Notes: generated from the letters alone by a model not told the origin. Shown: positions 52,040 through 61,056, counted from the stretch's first letter. The stretch is 64,000 bases of DNA from Geothrix sp. 21YS21S-2 (GCF_030846775.1 NZ_CP132910.1:151001-215000), one strand, 5' to 3'. A program made the numbers and translations.

Positions 52040-52624
52040 GTGAAGCGCATCACGACCCCCATTTCCGAAGCCGTCGTCCGCGACCTCAAGGTCGGCGACG
52101 AGATCCTCCTCAGCGGCCGCGTGGTCCTCTCCCGGGACATCGGCCACAAGTTCATGGTCGAGAAGAAGCCCGACTGGCTCAAGCCCCTGCTGCACGAGGC
52201 CGTCATCTACCACTGCGGGCCCGTCGTGGCCCACCACGAGGACGGGCACTGGTCCTTCGTCTCCGCCGGCCCCACCACCAGCATCCGCGAAGAGCCCTAC
52301 CAGGCGGATGTCCTCGAGACCTACACCGTCCGCGGCGTCATCGGCAAGGGCGGCATGGGCAAGAAGACCTCGGACGCCCTGGGCAAGGTGGGCGCCTGCT
52401 ACCTCCACGCCACCGGCGGCGCCGGGGCCCTCCTGGCCGAGCGGGTCAAGCGGGTGGTGGACGTGAAGATGCTCGAGGAGTTCGGCAGCCCCGAGGCCTT
52501 CTGGATCATCGAAGTGGAGGACTTCCCCCTGGTCGTCACCATGGACAGCCACGGCGGCAGCCTCCACGAGGAAGTGGCCCGCACGAGCCAGGAGCGCGCC
52601 AAGGAATTGATGGCGGCAAAGTAA
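52040..52624 (+). CDS. Class I fumarate hydratase, beta subunit
   Basis: 194 residues: FumA C-terminal-type domain with LKVGDEILLSGRVVLSRDIGHK, AGPTTSIREEPYQADVLE and GVIGKGGMG. Together with the alpha subunit it forms the two-protein iron-sulfur fumarase found in anaerobes and many environmental bacteria. It ends before a large palindrome. Confidence 0.9.
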   Translation: MKRITTPISEAVVRDLKVGDEILLSGRVVLSRDIGHKFMVEKKPDWLKPLLHEAVIYHCGPVVAHHEDGHWSFVSAGPTTSIREEPYQADVLETYTVRGVIGKGGMGKKTSDALGKVGACYLHATGGAGALLAERVKRVVDVKMLEEFGSPEAFWIIEVEDFPLVVTMDSHGGSLHEEVARTSQERAKELMAAK

Positions 52625-52658
52625 GCGGAGATCTTTTATCATCCTCTTCATCCCCGTC

Positions 52659-52716
52659 CATCCCCGTTCATCCCCGGCAAATCAAGCGCTTGATTTGCCG
52701 GGGATGAACGGGGATG
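52659..52716. repeat. 58-bp perfect palindrome
   Basis: Arms of 29 bp meet without a loop at 52687/52688, within caagcgcttg. The left arm contains repeats of catccccg(t) that also extend upstream (52650-52670). An A-rich tract follows on the right, not the T-run of an intrinsic terminator. It may terminate transcription after the fumarase genes or represent a dispersed intergenic repeat. Confidence 0.8.
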
Positions 52717-52765
52717 AAAAAGGATAAAAAAAATTCTGTCCCTCCCCGGAAGGCCCGGACTGCCT

Positions 52766-53596
52766 ATGCACATTTCCTACTCGCAGCTTGCCAGCGACCT
52801 TGCCTCGGCCCTGGCCGGGTTCCTCGACCTGGCCGAGGCCCGCGCCGAGAGCCGGCGGTGGTTCCAGGAGGGGCTGGGGCTGCCCGCGTCCTGGCTCCTG
52901 GTCCACGGCGACGACCCCGTGCCCGAGGAGGACGCGGCCAAGGTGGGGCTTTGGCTGGAACGTCGCAGGCAGGGCGAGCCCTGGTCCTACATCCTCGGCT
53001 GGTGCGAGTTCCGGGGGCGCCGGTTCCAGGTGACCCGGGACACCCTGATCCCCAGGCCCGAAACGGAGCTGGTGCTGGAGGCGGCCCTGGAGGTGGGGCG
53101 GCGGCTGGGCGTGCTCCACGCGTGCGACGTGGGCACCGGCACGGGCATCCTCGCGGTGTGCATGGCCCTGGAGACCGACTGGGAGGTCCAGGCCTCCGAC
53201 ATCAGCCTGGGGGCCCTGAAGGCCGCCCGGGCCAACGCCGCGGCCCTGGGGGCCAAGGTGGCCTTCCAGCGGGGGCACCTCCTGGCCCCCCTCAAGGACC
53301 CCCTGGGCCTCGTGGTGTCCAACCCCCCCTACGTGGACCCCGCCGACGCCCCCGGGCTCCAGCGGGAGCTGGCCTTCGAGCCCGCCACGGCCCTGTTCGC
53401 CCCCGACCGGGGCCTGGCCCTGTCGGCGGAGATCCTGCGCGAAGCCCGGCGGCGGGCCGCCCCCGGCTGCGTCCTGGAGATCGGCGCGGGGCAGGGGGAG
53501 GAACTCACGGCCCGGGCCCTGGCCTCGGGCTGGAAGCGCGCCGTGGTGCACCAGGATCTGGCAGGCCACGACCGGTGCCTCATGGCGCTTCTTTAA
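52766..53596 (+). CDS. prmC: Peptide chain release factor N5-glutamine methyltransferase
   Basis: 276 residues. N-terminal helical domain, then IPRPETELVLEAAL, SAM motif DVGTGTGILAV and the catalytic VVSNPPYVDP. PrmC methylates the GGQ glutamine of release factors RF1/RF2. It precedes the flagellar genes by 40 bp, without prfA beside it. Confidence 0.92.
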   Translation: MHISYSQLASDLASALAGFLDLAEARAESRRWFQEGLGLPASWLLVHGDDPVPEEDAAKVGLWLERRRQGEPWSYILGWCEFRGRRFQVTRDTLIPRPETELVLEAALEVGRRLGVLHACDVGTGTGILAVCMALETDWEVQASDISLGALKAARANAAALGAKVAFQRGHLLAPLKDPLGLVVSNPPYVDPADAPGLQRELAFEPATALFAPDRGLALSAEILREARRRAAPGCVLEIGAGQGEELTARALASGWKRAVVHQDLAGHDRCLMALL

Positions 53597-53636
53597 CTGG
53601 CACGACCTCTGCCATGACTGGGAGTGGAGGCAGGTC

Positions 53637-54317
53637 ATGCGGTATCTTTTGCCCATCGCGATCGGAGTTCTGGTCCTGGGGTGCTCCATTCCCAAGGCCC
53701 ATGATCCCAGTCTGACCAAGCAGCCCCGGATCCCCTACGCCGAGGAGGGGCCGGCCGCCGCGCCGCTGTCGGACGGCTCCCTCTGGCAGGACCGGCAGAC
53801 GGTGGCCGATCTGCGCGCCCACCGCCTCAACGACCTGGTGACCATCAAGATCACCGAGTCCACCACCGCCACGTCCAAGGCCGACGTCACGACCTCCCGG
53901 TCCGGTTCCAACACCCTCACCGCCCCGTCCCTCTTCAGCCGCCTGGCCAGCGTGGGCGTCGGCAGCGGCGCCGCGGCCACCGGAGGGTTCAAGACCGCCA
54001 CCACGAACAAGTACGCCGGAAACGGCGTCACCGACCGCAGCGCCCTCTTCACCACCACCATCACCGCCCGGGTGGTGAAGGTCCTGGGCAACGGCAACCT
54101 GATCTTCGAAGGCTACCGGGACATCCAGCTCAACAACGAGAAGCAGCGCCTGTACGTGGCCGGGATGCTCGACCCCGCGCGCCTGGACACCGCCAACACC
54201 ATCGGCTCGGCACAAGTGGCCGAGTTGCGCGTGGGCTACGGCGGCCAGGGCGTGGTGGACGAAACCCTGAAACCGGGCTACATAAGCCGTCTCCTGTCCT
54301 TCATCTGGCCGTTCTGA
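53637..54317 (+). CDS. flgH: Flagellar L-ring protein FlgH
   Basis: 226 residues, lipoprotein with signal peptide and lipobox VLGC (Cys16). FlgH motifs: GSLW, RLNDLVTIKITESTTATSKA, TARVVKVLGNGNLIFEGYRDIQLN. It forms the outer-membrane ring of the basal body, confirming a diderm flagellum. First of the flagellar run. Confidence 0.93.
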   Translation: MRYLLPIAIGVLVLGCSIPKAHDPSLTKQPRIPYAEEGPAAAPLSDGSLWQDRQTVADLRAHRLNDLVTIKITESTTATSKADVTTSRSGSNTLTAPSLFSRLASVGVGSGAAATGGFKTATTNKYAGNGVTDRSALFTTTITARVVKVLGNGNLIFEGYRDIQLNNEKQRLYVAGMLDPARLDTANTIGSAQVAELRVGYGGQGVVDETLKPGYISRLLSFIWPF

Positions 54318-54326
54318 GGCAGGCAC

Positions 54327-55427
54327 ATGCGCAGACTCCTCCTTCTCCTCGCCCCCCTCCTCCTGACGGCGGCCATCCCCGACAAGGGGATCGGCCTCCC
54401 CCTGCGGGAAGTCGCCTCCCTCCAGGGCGTTCGCGGCAACATGCTCATGGGCTACGGCCTCGTGGTGGGCCTCAAGGGCACCGGCGACACCATCCAGTCC
54501 AAGTTCACGATCCAGAGCCTGGCCAACCTCATGGCCCGCCAGGGCATCAGCATCCCCACCACGGGCGTGAACGTGAAGAACGTCGCCTCGGTGATCGTCA
54601 CCGCCGAACTGCCCGCCTTCGGGAGGCCCGGCCAGCGGGTGGACGTCACGGTCAGTTCCAACGGGGACTCCTCGTCCCTGGCCGGGGGCACCCTCCTCAT
54701 GACCCCCCTCCAGGGCCCCGACGGCCAGGTCTATGTGGTGGCCCAGGGCTCCCTCCTGGTGGGCGGCTTCTCCGTGGCCACCGCCGGGGCCTCCAACACC
54801 AAGAACCACCCCACCGCCGGGCGCATCCCGGAAGGGGGCCTGGTGGAGCGCGAGGTGGGCGGCAACTTCAACGACCGCAAGGTGCTCCGGTACAGCCTGC
54901 TGATGGAGGACTTCACCACCGCCGTGCGCGTGGTCAAGGCCATCAACCAGGAGCTGCCCTCGGCCTCGGCCCGGGCCCTGGACGCGCGCACCATCGAGGT
55001 GCCCGTGCCTTCCGAGTTCCAGGGGCGGATCGTCGAACTGGTGGCCCGGCTCGAGAACCTGCAGATCGAGCTTCAGTCCCATGCCCGGGTGGTGGTCAAC
55101 GAGAAGACCGGCACCGTGATCATGGGCTCGGACGTGCGCATCGGCGCCGTGAGCATCGTCCAGGCCGGCCTCTCCATCTCCGTCACGAGCGCGAGCCAGG
55201 TGAGCCAGCCCAGGCCGCTCAGCAAGGGCAAGACCGCCACCACCACCACCGGCGAGGTGAAGGCCGAGGACGAGAAGGTCAAGTCCCTCACCCTCGAACC
55301 CGGCACCACCGTGGGCCGGCTCGCCGAGATGCTCAACAATGTGGGGGTCACCCCCCGGGACCTGGTGGCCATCCTCCAGGCCATGAAGGACGCCGGCGCC
55401 CTCAATGCCGAGCTGAGGGTCCTGTGA
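54327..55427 (+). CDS. flgI: Flagellar P-ring protein FlgI
   Basis: 366 residues with signal peptide (ending about LLTAA). FlgI signature: RGNMLMGYGLVVGLKGTGD, ASVIVTAELPAFGRPGQRVD, GGTLLMTPLQGPDG, and C-terminal TPRDLVAILQAMKDAGALNAEL. It makes the periplasmic ring. The stop overlaps the GTG start of flgJ. Confidence 0.95.
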   Translation: MRRLLLLLAPLLLTAAIPDKGIGLPLREVASLQGVRGNMLMGYGLVVGLKGTGDTIQSKFTIQSLANLMARQGISIPTTGVNVKNVASVIVTAELPAFGRPGQRVDVTVSSNGDSSSLAGGTLLMTPLQGPDGQVYVVAQGSLLVGGFSVATAGASNTKNHPTAGRIPEGGLVEREVGGNFNDRKVLRYSLLMEDFTTAVRVVKAINQELPSASARALDARTIEVPVPSEFQGRIVELVARLENLQIELQSHARVVVNEKTGTVIMGSDVRIGAVSIVQAGLSISVTSASQVSQPRPLSKGKTATTTTGEVKAEDEKVKSLTLEPGTTVGRLAEMLNNVGVTPRDLVAILQAMKDAGALNAELRVL

Positions 55428-55732
55428 GCTCCCCCATCCTCAGTTCCACGTCCGCCCCGGCCCAGGATCTGGTGGCCCCGGCCATCCCGGGCGGGAAGGA
55501 CGCGAAGGAGGCGGCAAGGCAGTTCGAGGGCCTGCTGATGGCCAATCTTTTCAAGGAAATGCGCAAGACCGTCCACCCCTCCGGGCTGTTCGGCACCAGC
55601 GACTCCGCCCGGGGCACATATGAATATTTGCTTGACCAGGCCGTTGTCAACCACGCCATGGAAAGTGGGAAAACGTGGGGCCTGAGTGAACGCCTGGAGT
55701 CCTCCTTAAAGTCTGCCAAGCAAAATAGATGA
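55424..55732 (+). CDS. flgJ: Flagellar rod-binding protein FlgJ (short form)
   Basis: 102 residues from a GTG start overlapping flgI (GTGA). It contains only the rod-binding domain (AARQFEGLLMANLFKEMRKTV; SARGTYEYLLDQAVVNHAM) and lacks the muramidase domain seen in enteric FlgJ, as in many non-enteric bacteria. A separate peptidoglycan hydrolase must be used for rod passage. Confidence 0.87.
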   Translation: MSSPILSSTSAPAQDLVAPAIPGGKDAKEAARQFEGLLMANLFKEMRKTVHPSGLFGTSDSARGTYEYLLDQAVVNHAMESGKTWGLSERLESSLKSAKQNR

Positions 55733-55789
55733 ACAGGACTTAATTGGAACCCCGTCTCTGCCGATACTAGAATCGAGTTGAGGTGAGTG

Positions 55790-56086
55790 ATGAGGGTTTC
55801 AATCAAGACCGGGGCGCCAGCGGCATCCCAGAAGGTGGGGGGCGGACCCCAGCCGACCTCGGCGGGCCCTGTGGGGGCCACCGTTCCGGCGGATGCGTTC
55901 AGCGTCTCCAACGGGGCCCATTTCATCGCCGTCGCCCGGGCCCGCCTGGACGCCATCCCCGATGTGCGCCAGGAGAAGGTCGAGGCCATCCGCGCGAGGA
56001 TCGACGCCGATGCCTACAACCCCGACGGGGAGGCTGTGGCCGACGGCCTGGTGCGGGAGCACACCCCGGCCCGGCAGGAGCCCTGA
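55790..56086 (+). CDS. flgM: FlgM-like anti-sigma-28 factor
   Basis: 98 residues from ATG 55790 (GAGGTG site just upstream). C-terminal pattern RLDAIPDVRQEKVEAIRARIDADAYNPDGEAVADGLV is the FlgM core that binds FliA. A disordered Pro/Gly/Ala N-terminus is typical. FlgM holds late flagellar genes off until the hook is complete. Placed before flgK and flgL as usual. Confidence 0.83.
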   Translation: MRVSIKTGAPAASQKVGGGPQPTSAGPVGATVPADAFSVSNGAHFIAVARARLDAIPDVRQEKVEAIRARIDADAYNPDGEAVADGLVREHTPARQEP

Positions 56087-56096
56087 CGGGCCGCAG

Positions 56097-56402
56097 ATGA
56101 ACCCACTCACCCTGCGCCAGTCGTTTCAGAACGCCAATCTGGAAGCCCTCCGGGAAGCCCAGGGGGTCCATGAGCTGCAGGCTAGGGACGCCGCGCGCAG
56201 GCGGGACGTGGGCGAGCAAACGGCGCTGGAGCAGAACAATGTTCCATTAATTCCCAAGGCCGACGCGCTCCGCACCGAGGAACGCAAGGGCAGGCAGCAG
56301 CAACCGGGCCAGGGAAAGAGCGAGCGCGAGGACGAGGAACCGGACGCCGAGGACCTGGAGCAGGCAATTCCTGCCGAAGGACACCTGGATTTGCTGGCCT
56401 GA
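56097..56402 (+). CDS. Hypothetical protein in the flagellar cluster
   Basis: 101 residues, unrecognised. Highly charged and rich in Gln, Glu, Asp and Arg (QQQPGQGKSEREDEEPDAED), with a hydrophobic C-terminal end (LDLLA). Probably unstructured. It starts 10 nt after flgM, within the operon, so it may be a small flagellar assembly or regulatory protein. Confidence 0.55.
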   Translation: MNPLTLRQSFQNANLEALREAQGVHELQARDAARRRDVGEQTALEQNNVPLIPKADALRTEERKGRQQQPGQGKSEREDEEPDAEDLEQAIPAEGHLDLLA

Positions 56403-56447
56403 CGGCTCCGGCACAGCCTTTGCGCAGGGAGGGCCTGGAGGCTCTTC

Positions 56448-56744
56448 ATGCTGCACTCGCTGCCCGCCCTGCTCAACGACCTTGAGGCCAGGCTCATCGC
56501 GGGCGAGGATCCCATCCCCCTTCTGGCCACCGTCCGGTGGCAGGAGGTCATCGGGTGGCCCAGGGACCGGGACGAGGCCCTGCGCCTGCAGACCCGGCTC
56601 CGGAACCTGAGGCTCCTCATCAACACCCTGGAGGCGCCGCTTCGGGCCACCCTCTCGAAACTGAGCGACGGCGCCACGTACGCCGCCCGGGGCGGCGTGC
56701 CGCTCCCGCCCACCGTCTCCATCCGCCTCCACCAGAACGCCTAG
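56448..56744 (+). CDS. FlgN-like hook-filament junction chaperone (putative)
   Basis: 98 residues, largely helical (LPALLNDLEARLIAGEDPIPLL; DEALRLQTRLRNLRLLINTLEAPLRATLSKL). It lies exactly where flgN is found (after flgM, before flgK-flgL). Sequence similarity to FlgN is not convincing and it is shorter than the usual ~140 residues; the name rests on position and helical nature. Confidence 0.5.
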   Translation: MLHSLPALLNDLEARLIAGEDPIPLLATVRWQEVIGWPRDRDEALRLQTRLRNLRLLINTLEAPLRATLSKLSDGATYAARGGVPLPPTVSIRLHQNA

Positions 56745-56753
56745 GAGATCCCC

Positions 56754-58277
56754 ATGCCGGGCTTGACCGCAGGACTGAACATCGGCCTCTCGGGCCTCAC
56801 GGCGGCCCAGAACTCCCTGGACGTCATCGGCCACAACATCGCCAACGTCAACACTCCCGGCTACAGCCGGCAGATCGCGCAGCTGGCCACCGCCGGCTCC
56901 TCCAGCTTCGGCGGCCTGGTCTACGGCACCGGCGTCAACCTCCAGGCCATCCAGGGCATCCGCGACCAGCTCCTGAACCTCCAGATCACCGTGAGCACCG
57001 CCCAGCAGAGCGGGGCCCAGGCCCGGTACCAGGGACTCCAGACCATCTCGAGCATCTTCACCGACGACGGCACCTCGGGCATCAGCTCCCAGCTCAACGC
57101 CTTCTTCACGAGCCTCCAGAAGGTCTCCGCGCAGCCCGAGGACGCCTCCCTGCGCACCAACCTGGTGGGCTCGGCCCAGAACCTGATCAGCACCCTCCAG
57201 ACCAAGTACCAGTCGCTGCGGGACGCCCAGACCAGCGCGGACCAGCAGGTGGCGACCCTGGTGCCCACCGTCAACACCCTCACCGCCCAGATCGCCGCCC
57301 TCAACAAGAAGCTGGCCGGCGAAGTGAACCCCTCCCAGGACAACACCTCCATCGACCAGCGGCAGGACCTCGCCAACCAGCTGGCCAAGATCGTGGGGAT
57401 CCAGACCTACATCGACGGCAAGGGCCAGATGAACATCAACCTGGACGGCGGCGTGGCGCCCCTGGTGATCGGGGGCACGGCCTACACCATGACCTCGATC
57501 CAGAACAACACGCCCCCCGCCACCGCGCCCTTCTACAACGCCGTGGAGGTGAGCCTCGGCGGCACGGCCCCCTTCACCGACGTCACCGCCTCCATCACCA
57601 ACGGCGAAATGGGCGCCCAGCTGGACCTGAGGGACAACCTCATCGCCGGCTACGAGAAGCAGATGGATGAGCTGGCCGCGGGCGTCGCCTACAACATGAA
57701 CGTCCTGCAGAGCGGCGGCTACTCCCTGGACGGCGTCCAGCACAACCTGGACTTCTTCCAGAACGCGGGGGGCAACACCAACCACCTGCCGTCGGCCATC
57801 CAGGTTCCCCCGGACGCGGGCGCGCAGGTGCCCGCCAACGACTACAAGGGGATGGTCCTGGCCCTCTCGGTGAACGCGGCCATCGTGGCCAACCCCTCCC
57901 TCTTCGCCGCCAGCTCCACCGGCGCCGTGGGCGACAACCGGAACGTCCAGGCCATGGTGGCCCTGCAGACCTCGGCCTCCACGGTGGACAGCACCGGCGT
58001 GGGTCCCGCGGGCGCCGTCACCGGCCCTTTCAGCACCTTCATCACGGGCCTGGTCACCAAGGTGGGCACCGACGCCTCCCAGTGGAAGATCACCTCCACC
58101 AACGTGGAGAACATCACCACGGCCCTCACGACCCAGCGCGACAGCGTCTCCGCCGTGGACCTCGACACCGAGGCCGCGAATCTCATCACCTACCAGCGGG
58201 GCTACCAGGCCTCGGCCCGGTTCGTGTCCGTAATCAGCCAGCTCACCGACCAGCTCATCAACAACCTCGGCGTCTAG
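56754..58277 (+). CDS. flgK: Flagellar hook-associated protein FlgK
   Basis: 507 residues. N-terminal NIGLSGLTAAQNSLDVIGHNIANVNTPGYSRQ and C-terminal VDLDTEAANLITYQRGYQASARFVSVI are the conserved rod/hook-family ends of FlgK. First hook-filament junction protein. A typical size for the family. Confidence 0.94.
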   Translation: MPGLTAGLNIGLSGLTAAQNSLDVIGHNIANVNTPGYSRQIAQLATAGSSSFGGLVYGTGVNLQAIQGIRDQLLNLQITVSTAQQSGAQARYQGLQTISSIFTDDGTSGISSQLNAFFTSLQKVSAQPEDASLRTNLVGSAQNLISTLQTKYQSLRDAQTSADQQVATLVPTVNTLTAQIAALNKKLAGEVNPSQDNTSIDQRQDLANQLAKIVGIQTYIDGKGQMNINLDGGVAPLVIGGTAYTMTSIQNNTPPATAPFYNAVEVSLGGTAPFTDVTASITNGEMGAQLDLRDNLIAGYEKQMDELAAGVAYNMNVLQSGGYSLDGVQHNLDFFQNAGGNTNHLPSAIQVPPDAGAQVPANDYKGMVLALSVNAAIVANPSLFAASSTGAVGDNRNVQAMVALQTSASTVDSTGVGPAGAVTGPFSTFITGLVTKVGTDASQWKITSTNVENITTALTTQRDSVSAVDLDTEAANLITYQRGYQASARFVSVISQLTDQLINNLGV

Positions 58278-58291
58278 GCGGGAGAGGAACC

Positions 58292-59227
58292 ATGACCATC
58301 CGCACCCCCAACCCCATCAACTCCTCCCAGATGCTTCTGGACCTGCAGCGCTCCAAGGAGCGCTACTCCAACTACGCCACGCAGCTCACCACGGGCAAGG
58401 CCATCGTGAACGTCGGGGACGACCCGGCGGGCTCCGCCGCCATCCTGAACTTCCAGGCCTCCATCGACCAGAACAGCCAGTTCATGAGCCAGATCGACGC
58501 CGCCACCGGGTTCCTCCAGAACTCGGAGACCGTCGCCACCTCCGTGCAGACCCAGGTCACCCGCCTCATGGAGCTGGCCCAGAGCGGCATGAACGGGACC
58601 CAGAGCGCAACCAGCCGCGGCGCCATCGCCTCCGAGGTGGACGGCATCTTCACCAGCCTGGTGAACCTCGCCAACACCAAGGTGCAGGGCAAGTACATCT
58701 TCGCCGGCACCAACACGACCACCGTCCCCTTCGATTCCGCCACGGCCCCCGCGGGCTCCCCCAATTCCATCACCTACAACGGCAACAACGCGACCATCAA
58801 CTTCACCGTCGGGGCCAGCGCCACTTCCGCCACCAACATCGCCGGCGACACCCTCTTCCTGGGCGGCGCCGCGCCCGCCGCCTACGGCGGCAACCTGGAC
58901 CTCTTCAACGCCACCAAGTCGCTGAGCCAGGCCCTCACCGCCGGCAACACCGCCGCCATCCAGACCGCCTACACCAACCTCCAGGCCATCAGCGCCCACC
59001 TCAACGACTCCATCACCCAGCTGGGCGGGCTCCAGAACGGCATCGACAACATCAAGACGAGCCTCGCCGACATCAACACGAACCTGAAGGCCGTGCAGGA
59101 CACGGTGGAGGGCGTGGACTACCCCAGCGCCATCACCGGGTTCACGAGGGAGAGCACCGCGCAGTCCGCGACCCTGAGCGTCATGGCGAAAATCGGCAGC
59201 AAGAGCCTGTTCGACTACCTGGCCTAG
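58292..59227 (+). CDS. flgL: Flagellar hook-associated protein FlgL
   Basis: 311 residues from ATG 58292 with a GGAGAGG site. Flagellin-like N-terminus (NYATQLTTGKAIVNVGDDPAGSAAILNFQ) and C-terminal helix. Second junction protein. Its stop codon TAG (59225-59227) forms part of the CTAG duplicated by the adjacent insertion sequence, so the element sits immediately after the gene without damaging it. Confidence 0.92.
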   Translation: MTIRTPNPINSSQMLLDLQRSKERYSNYATQLTTGKAIVNVGDDPAGSAAILNFQASIDQNSQFMSQIDAATGFLQNSETVATSVQTQVTRLMELAQSGMNGTQSATSRGAIASEVDGIFTSLVNLANTKVQGKYIFAGTNTTTVPFDSATAPAGSPNSITYNGNNATINFTVGASATSATNIAGDTLFLGGAAPAAYGGNLDLFNATKSLSQALTAGNTAAIQTAYTNLQAISAHLNDSITQLGGLQNGIDNIKTSLADINTNLKAVQDTVEGVDYPSAITGFTRESTAQSATLSVMAKIGSKSLFDYLA

Positions 59228-59246
59228 CACTACTGTGTCATAAGTA

Positions 59247-59274
59247 TTGACAGCCTCCCCGCCCTGCCTATCCT
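59247..59274 (+). promoter_or_regulatory. Transposase promoter at the left end of IS copy 1
   Basis: A consensus TTGACA (59247-59252) and TATCCT (59269-59274) with a 16-bp spacer lie immediately inside the left inverted repeat. Transcription would start just before the ATG at 59292. The same promoter is present in copy 2. Confidence 0.6.
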
Positions 59275-59291
59275 ATAGGCTAGGGCTACCT

Positions 59292-60593
59292 ATGGTTGAG
59301 ACTGCCGAAAGCCGTGCGCGTTTCGATGCCTACGCCGGATTACTGGCGAAGGCGGCCGGCCATGCCGATCGCCGTGAGCCAATGGCGCTCTATTGCCAGG
59401 GTTTGATCCTGCCCGGGGATCGAAAAAGCGTTGAGCCGATGGCAGCGCGGTTGGACCCGGTGCACGTCCAGGCCCGGCACCAATCCTTGCACCACCTGGT
59501 GGCTCAAGCGGGTTGGAGTGATGACGCGGTTCTCCGGGTGGCCCGGGACTATGCTCGCGAAGCCATGGAGATCCAGGGGCCGATTGAAGCCTGGATTGTC
59601 GATGACACAGGTTTCCCCAAAAAGGGGACGCACTCGGTTGGCGTGGCCCATCAGTATTGCGGGCCATTCGGAAAGACCTCCAATTGCCAATGCGCCGTGA
59701 GCTTGTCCATGGCCTCCCGCTGGAGCAGTGTGCCCGTGGCGTTCCGGTTGTATCTTCCGGAGGCCTGGGCCAAGGACATGGAACGCCGTGCCGAGGCCGG
59801 TGTTCCCGAGGCGGTTGTCTTTCAGCCCAAATGGCAAATTGCGCTCGCCCTCATTGATGGTCAGCGCACGGACAAGGAACCTGACCTGCCCGTGCTGGCT
59901 GATGCGGGCTACGGCGACATTTTCGGTTTCAGGGAAGGGTTGACGGAACGGCACCTCGTCTACGCAGTGGGGGTCAGCAAAACCACGACCGTCTGGGCGA
60001 ACGGCAATGGGCCGCTGCCCCCCAGAAAACCCGGCGGAAAGGGACATCCGGCCAAGAGACTGAGGAGGGATGATGAGCATCAGCCCGAGACGGTCAAAGC
60101 CCTGGCGGAGGCCCTGCCCAAGGCCGCCTGGGCGAAGGTGCCGTGGGGAGAGGGAACCCGGGGCATCATGGAATCCCGGTTCGCGGCGCTGCGCGTTCGT
60201 CCCGCTCATCGAGACAACACTCGAGCAGAAATGCACCCGGAGGAGTGGTTGTTGATTGAGTGGCCCGAATCCGAGCAGGAGCCCACCAAGTATTGGTTTT
60301 CGACCCTGCCAGAGGCCACGCCACTCCGGCAATTGGTCCGGGTCACGAAACTGCGCTGGCGGATCGAGCGGGACTACCAGGAGATGAAAGACGAACTCGG
60401 CCTGGACCACTATGAGGGCCGTGGATGGCGGGGATTCCACCATCACTTGAGTCTATGCGCCGCCACGTATGCCTTCATTGTGGCGGAACGAAGCCGCCTT
60501 TCCCCCCCTACGATCCAATCCATCTTTGGCTTCATTCACGCACCACCCCAGCCCGCCCCCCTTCCCAGAGGACACCGCGCCCTTCCGCCCTGA
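59292..60593 (+). CDS. IS701-family DDE transposase, copy 1
   Basis: 433 residues from the ATG at 59292; the upstream in-frame TTG is part of the promoter -35 box. Catalytic Asp in VDDTGFPKKG, second Asp in LADAGYGD and the Glu in ERDYQEMKDELGLDHYEGR give the DDE triad of IS4/IS701-type transposases. It is intact and differs from copy 2 at only about three residues (for example Glu3/Asp3), so the duplication is recent. Confidence 0.93.
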   Translation: MVETAESRARFDAYAGLLAKAAGHADRREPMALYCQGLILPGDRKSVEPMAARLDPVHVQARHQSLHHLVAQAGWSDDAVLRVARDYAREAMEIQGPIEAWIVDDTGFPKKGTHSVGVAHQYCGPFGKTSNCQCAVSLSMASRWSSVPVAFRLYLPEAWAKDMERRAEAGVPEAVVFQPKWQIALALIDGQRTDKEPDLPVLADAGYGDIFGFREGLTERHLVYAVGVSKTTTVWANGNGPLPPRKPGGKGHPAKRLRRDDEHQPETVKALAEALPKAAWAKVPWGEGTRGIMESRFAALRVRPAHRDNTRAEMHPEEWLLIEWPESEQEPTKYWFSTLPEATPLRQLVRVTKLRWRIERDYQEMKDELGLDHYEGRGWRGFHHHLSLCAATYAFIVAERSRLSPPTIQSIFGFIHAPPQPAPLPRGHRALPP

Positions 60594-60720
60594 GCGGCAT
60601 TCGCCCTATTCCATAACGACGCTACGTCGAAGGCTGGAGCGGATTCTCGTGGGTTCTCTCGCCTACTGTCCGACATGTGGGAAAAACCAAGGCGCCAATA
60701 TTATGACACAGTAGTGCTAG

Positions 60721-60988
60721 GAGCCTGTCTACGTAATAGGAGGCCCCGCGACGGCGCCCAGAAGCGTGATTATCGAGCGCAAGGCCCGCAGGAGGATTAG
60801 GTCAATCCTTCAAGGGACTTGCACACGATAAGCGCGCTTCTGGGCGCCGCCCTTCGGGTGATGGCAGCGGGGCCAGCAACTCTGCGTCAGGCTCGTCAAC
60901 CGCAGTCCCGCTGCGGCTTTCCTCGCCTTCCTTGATTTGCTAGCCCCGGTGCCATCATCGCGGGGCCTCCTATTACGTAGACAGGCTC
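60721..60988. mobile_element. 268-bp MITE-like element between the two IS copies
   Basis: Perfect 31-bp terminal inverted repeats (60721-60751 and 60958-60988, ends GAGCCTGTC/GACAGGCTC) enclose a core with a second 15-bp inverted repeat (60752-60766 with 60835-60849). No convincing gene is present. CTAG lies on both sides. Ends beginning GAGCCTG recall some IS5-family elements, so it may be a non-autonomous derivative; this is inferred. Confidence 0.7.
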
Positions 60989-61011
60989 CTAGCACTACTG
61001 TGTCATAAGTC

Positions 61012-61039
61012 TTGACAACCTCGACGCCCTGCCTATCCT
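61012..61039 (+). promoter_or_regulatory. Transposase promoter at the left end of IS copy 2
   Basis: TTGACA (61012-61017) and TATCCT (61034-61039), 16-bp spacer, as in copy 1. Confidence 0.6.
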
Positions 61040-61056
61040 ATAGGCTAGGGCTACCT

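Larger units (their letters stand above)
59228..60716 (+). mobile_element. IS701-like insertion sequence, copy 1
   Basis: 1489 bp bounded by inverted repeats (CACTACTGTGTCATAA at the left, TTATGACACAGTAGTG at the right) and flanked by a CTAG target duplication (59224-59227 and 60717-60720). It carries one intact DDE transposase. A four-base YTAR/CTAG duplication is the hallmark of the IS701 family. An identical-length copy lies 276 bp downstream in the same orientation. Confidence 0.93.

Noticed and set aside
59247..59291. TTG start extending the transposase by 15 residues
   Set aside because: The TTG belongs to a consensus TTGACA promoter box; the ATG at 59292 fits better, as in copy 2.
60810..60995. 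Small minus-strand open frame (61 residues) inside the MITE-like element
   Set aside because: It runs into the element's inverted repeat and the IS flank, has no ribosome site and no recognisable domain; probably chance or a remnant.
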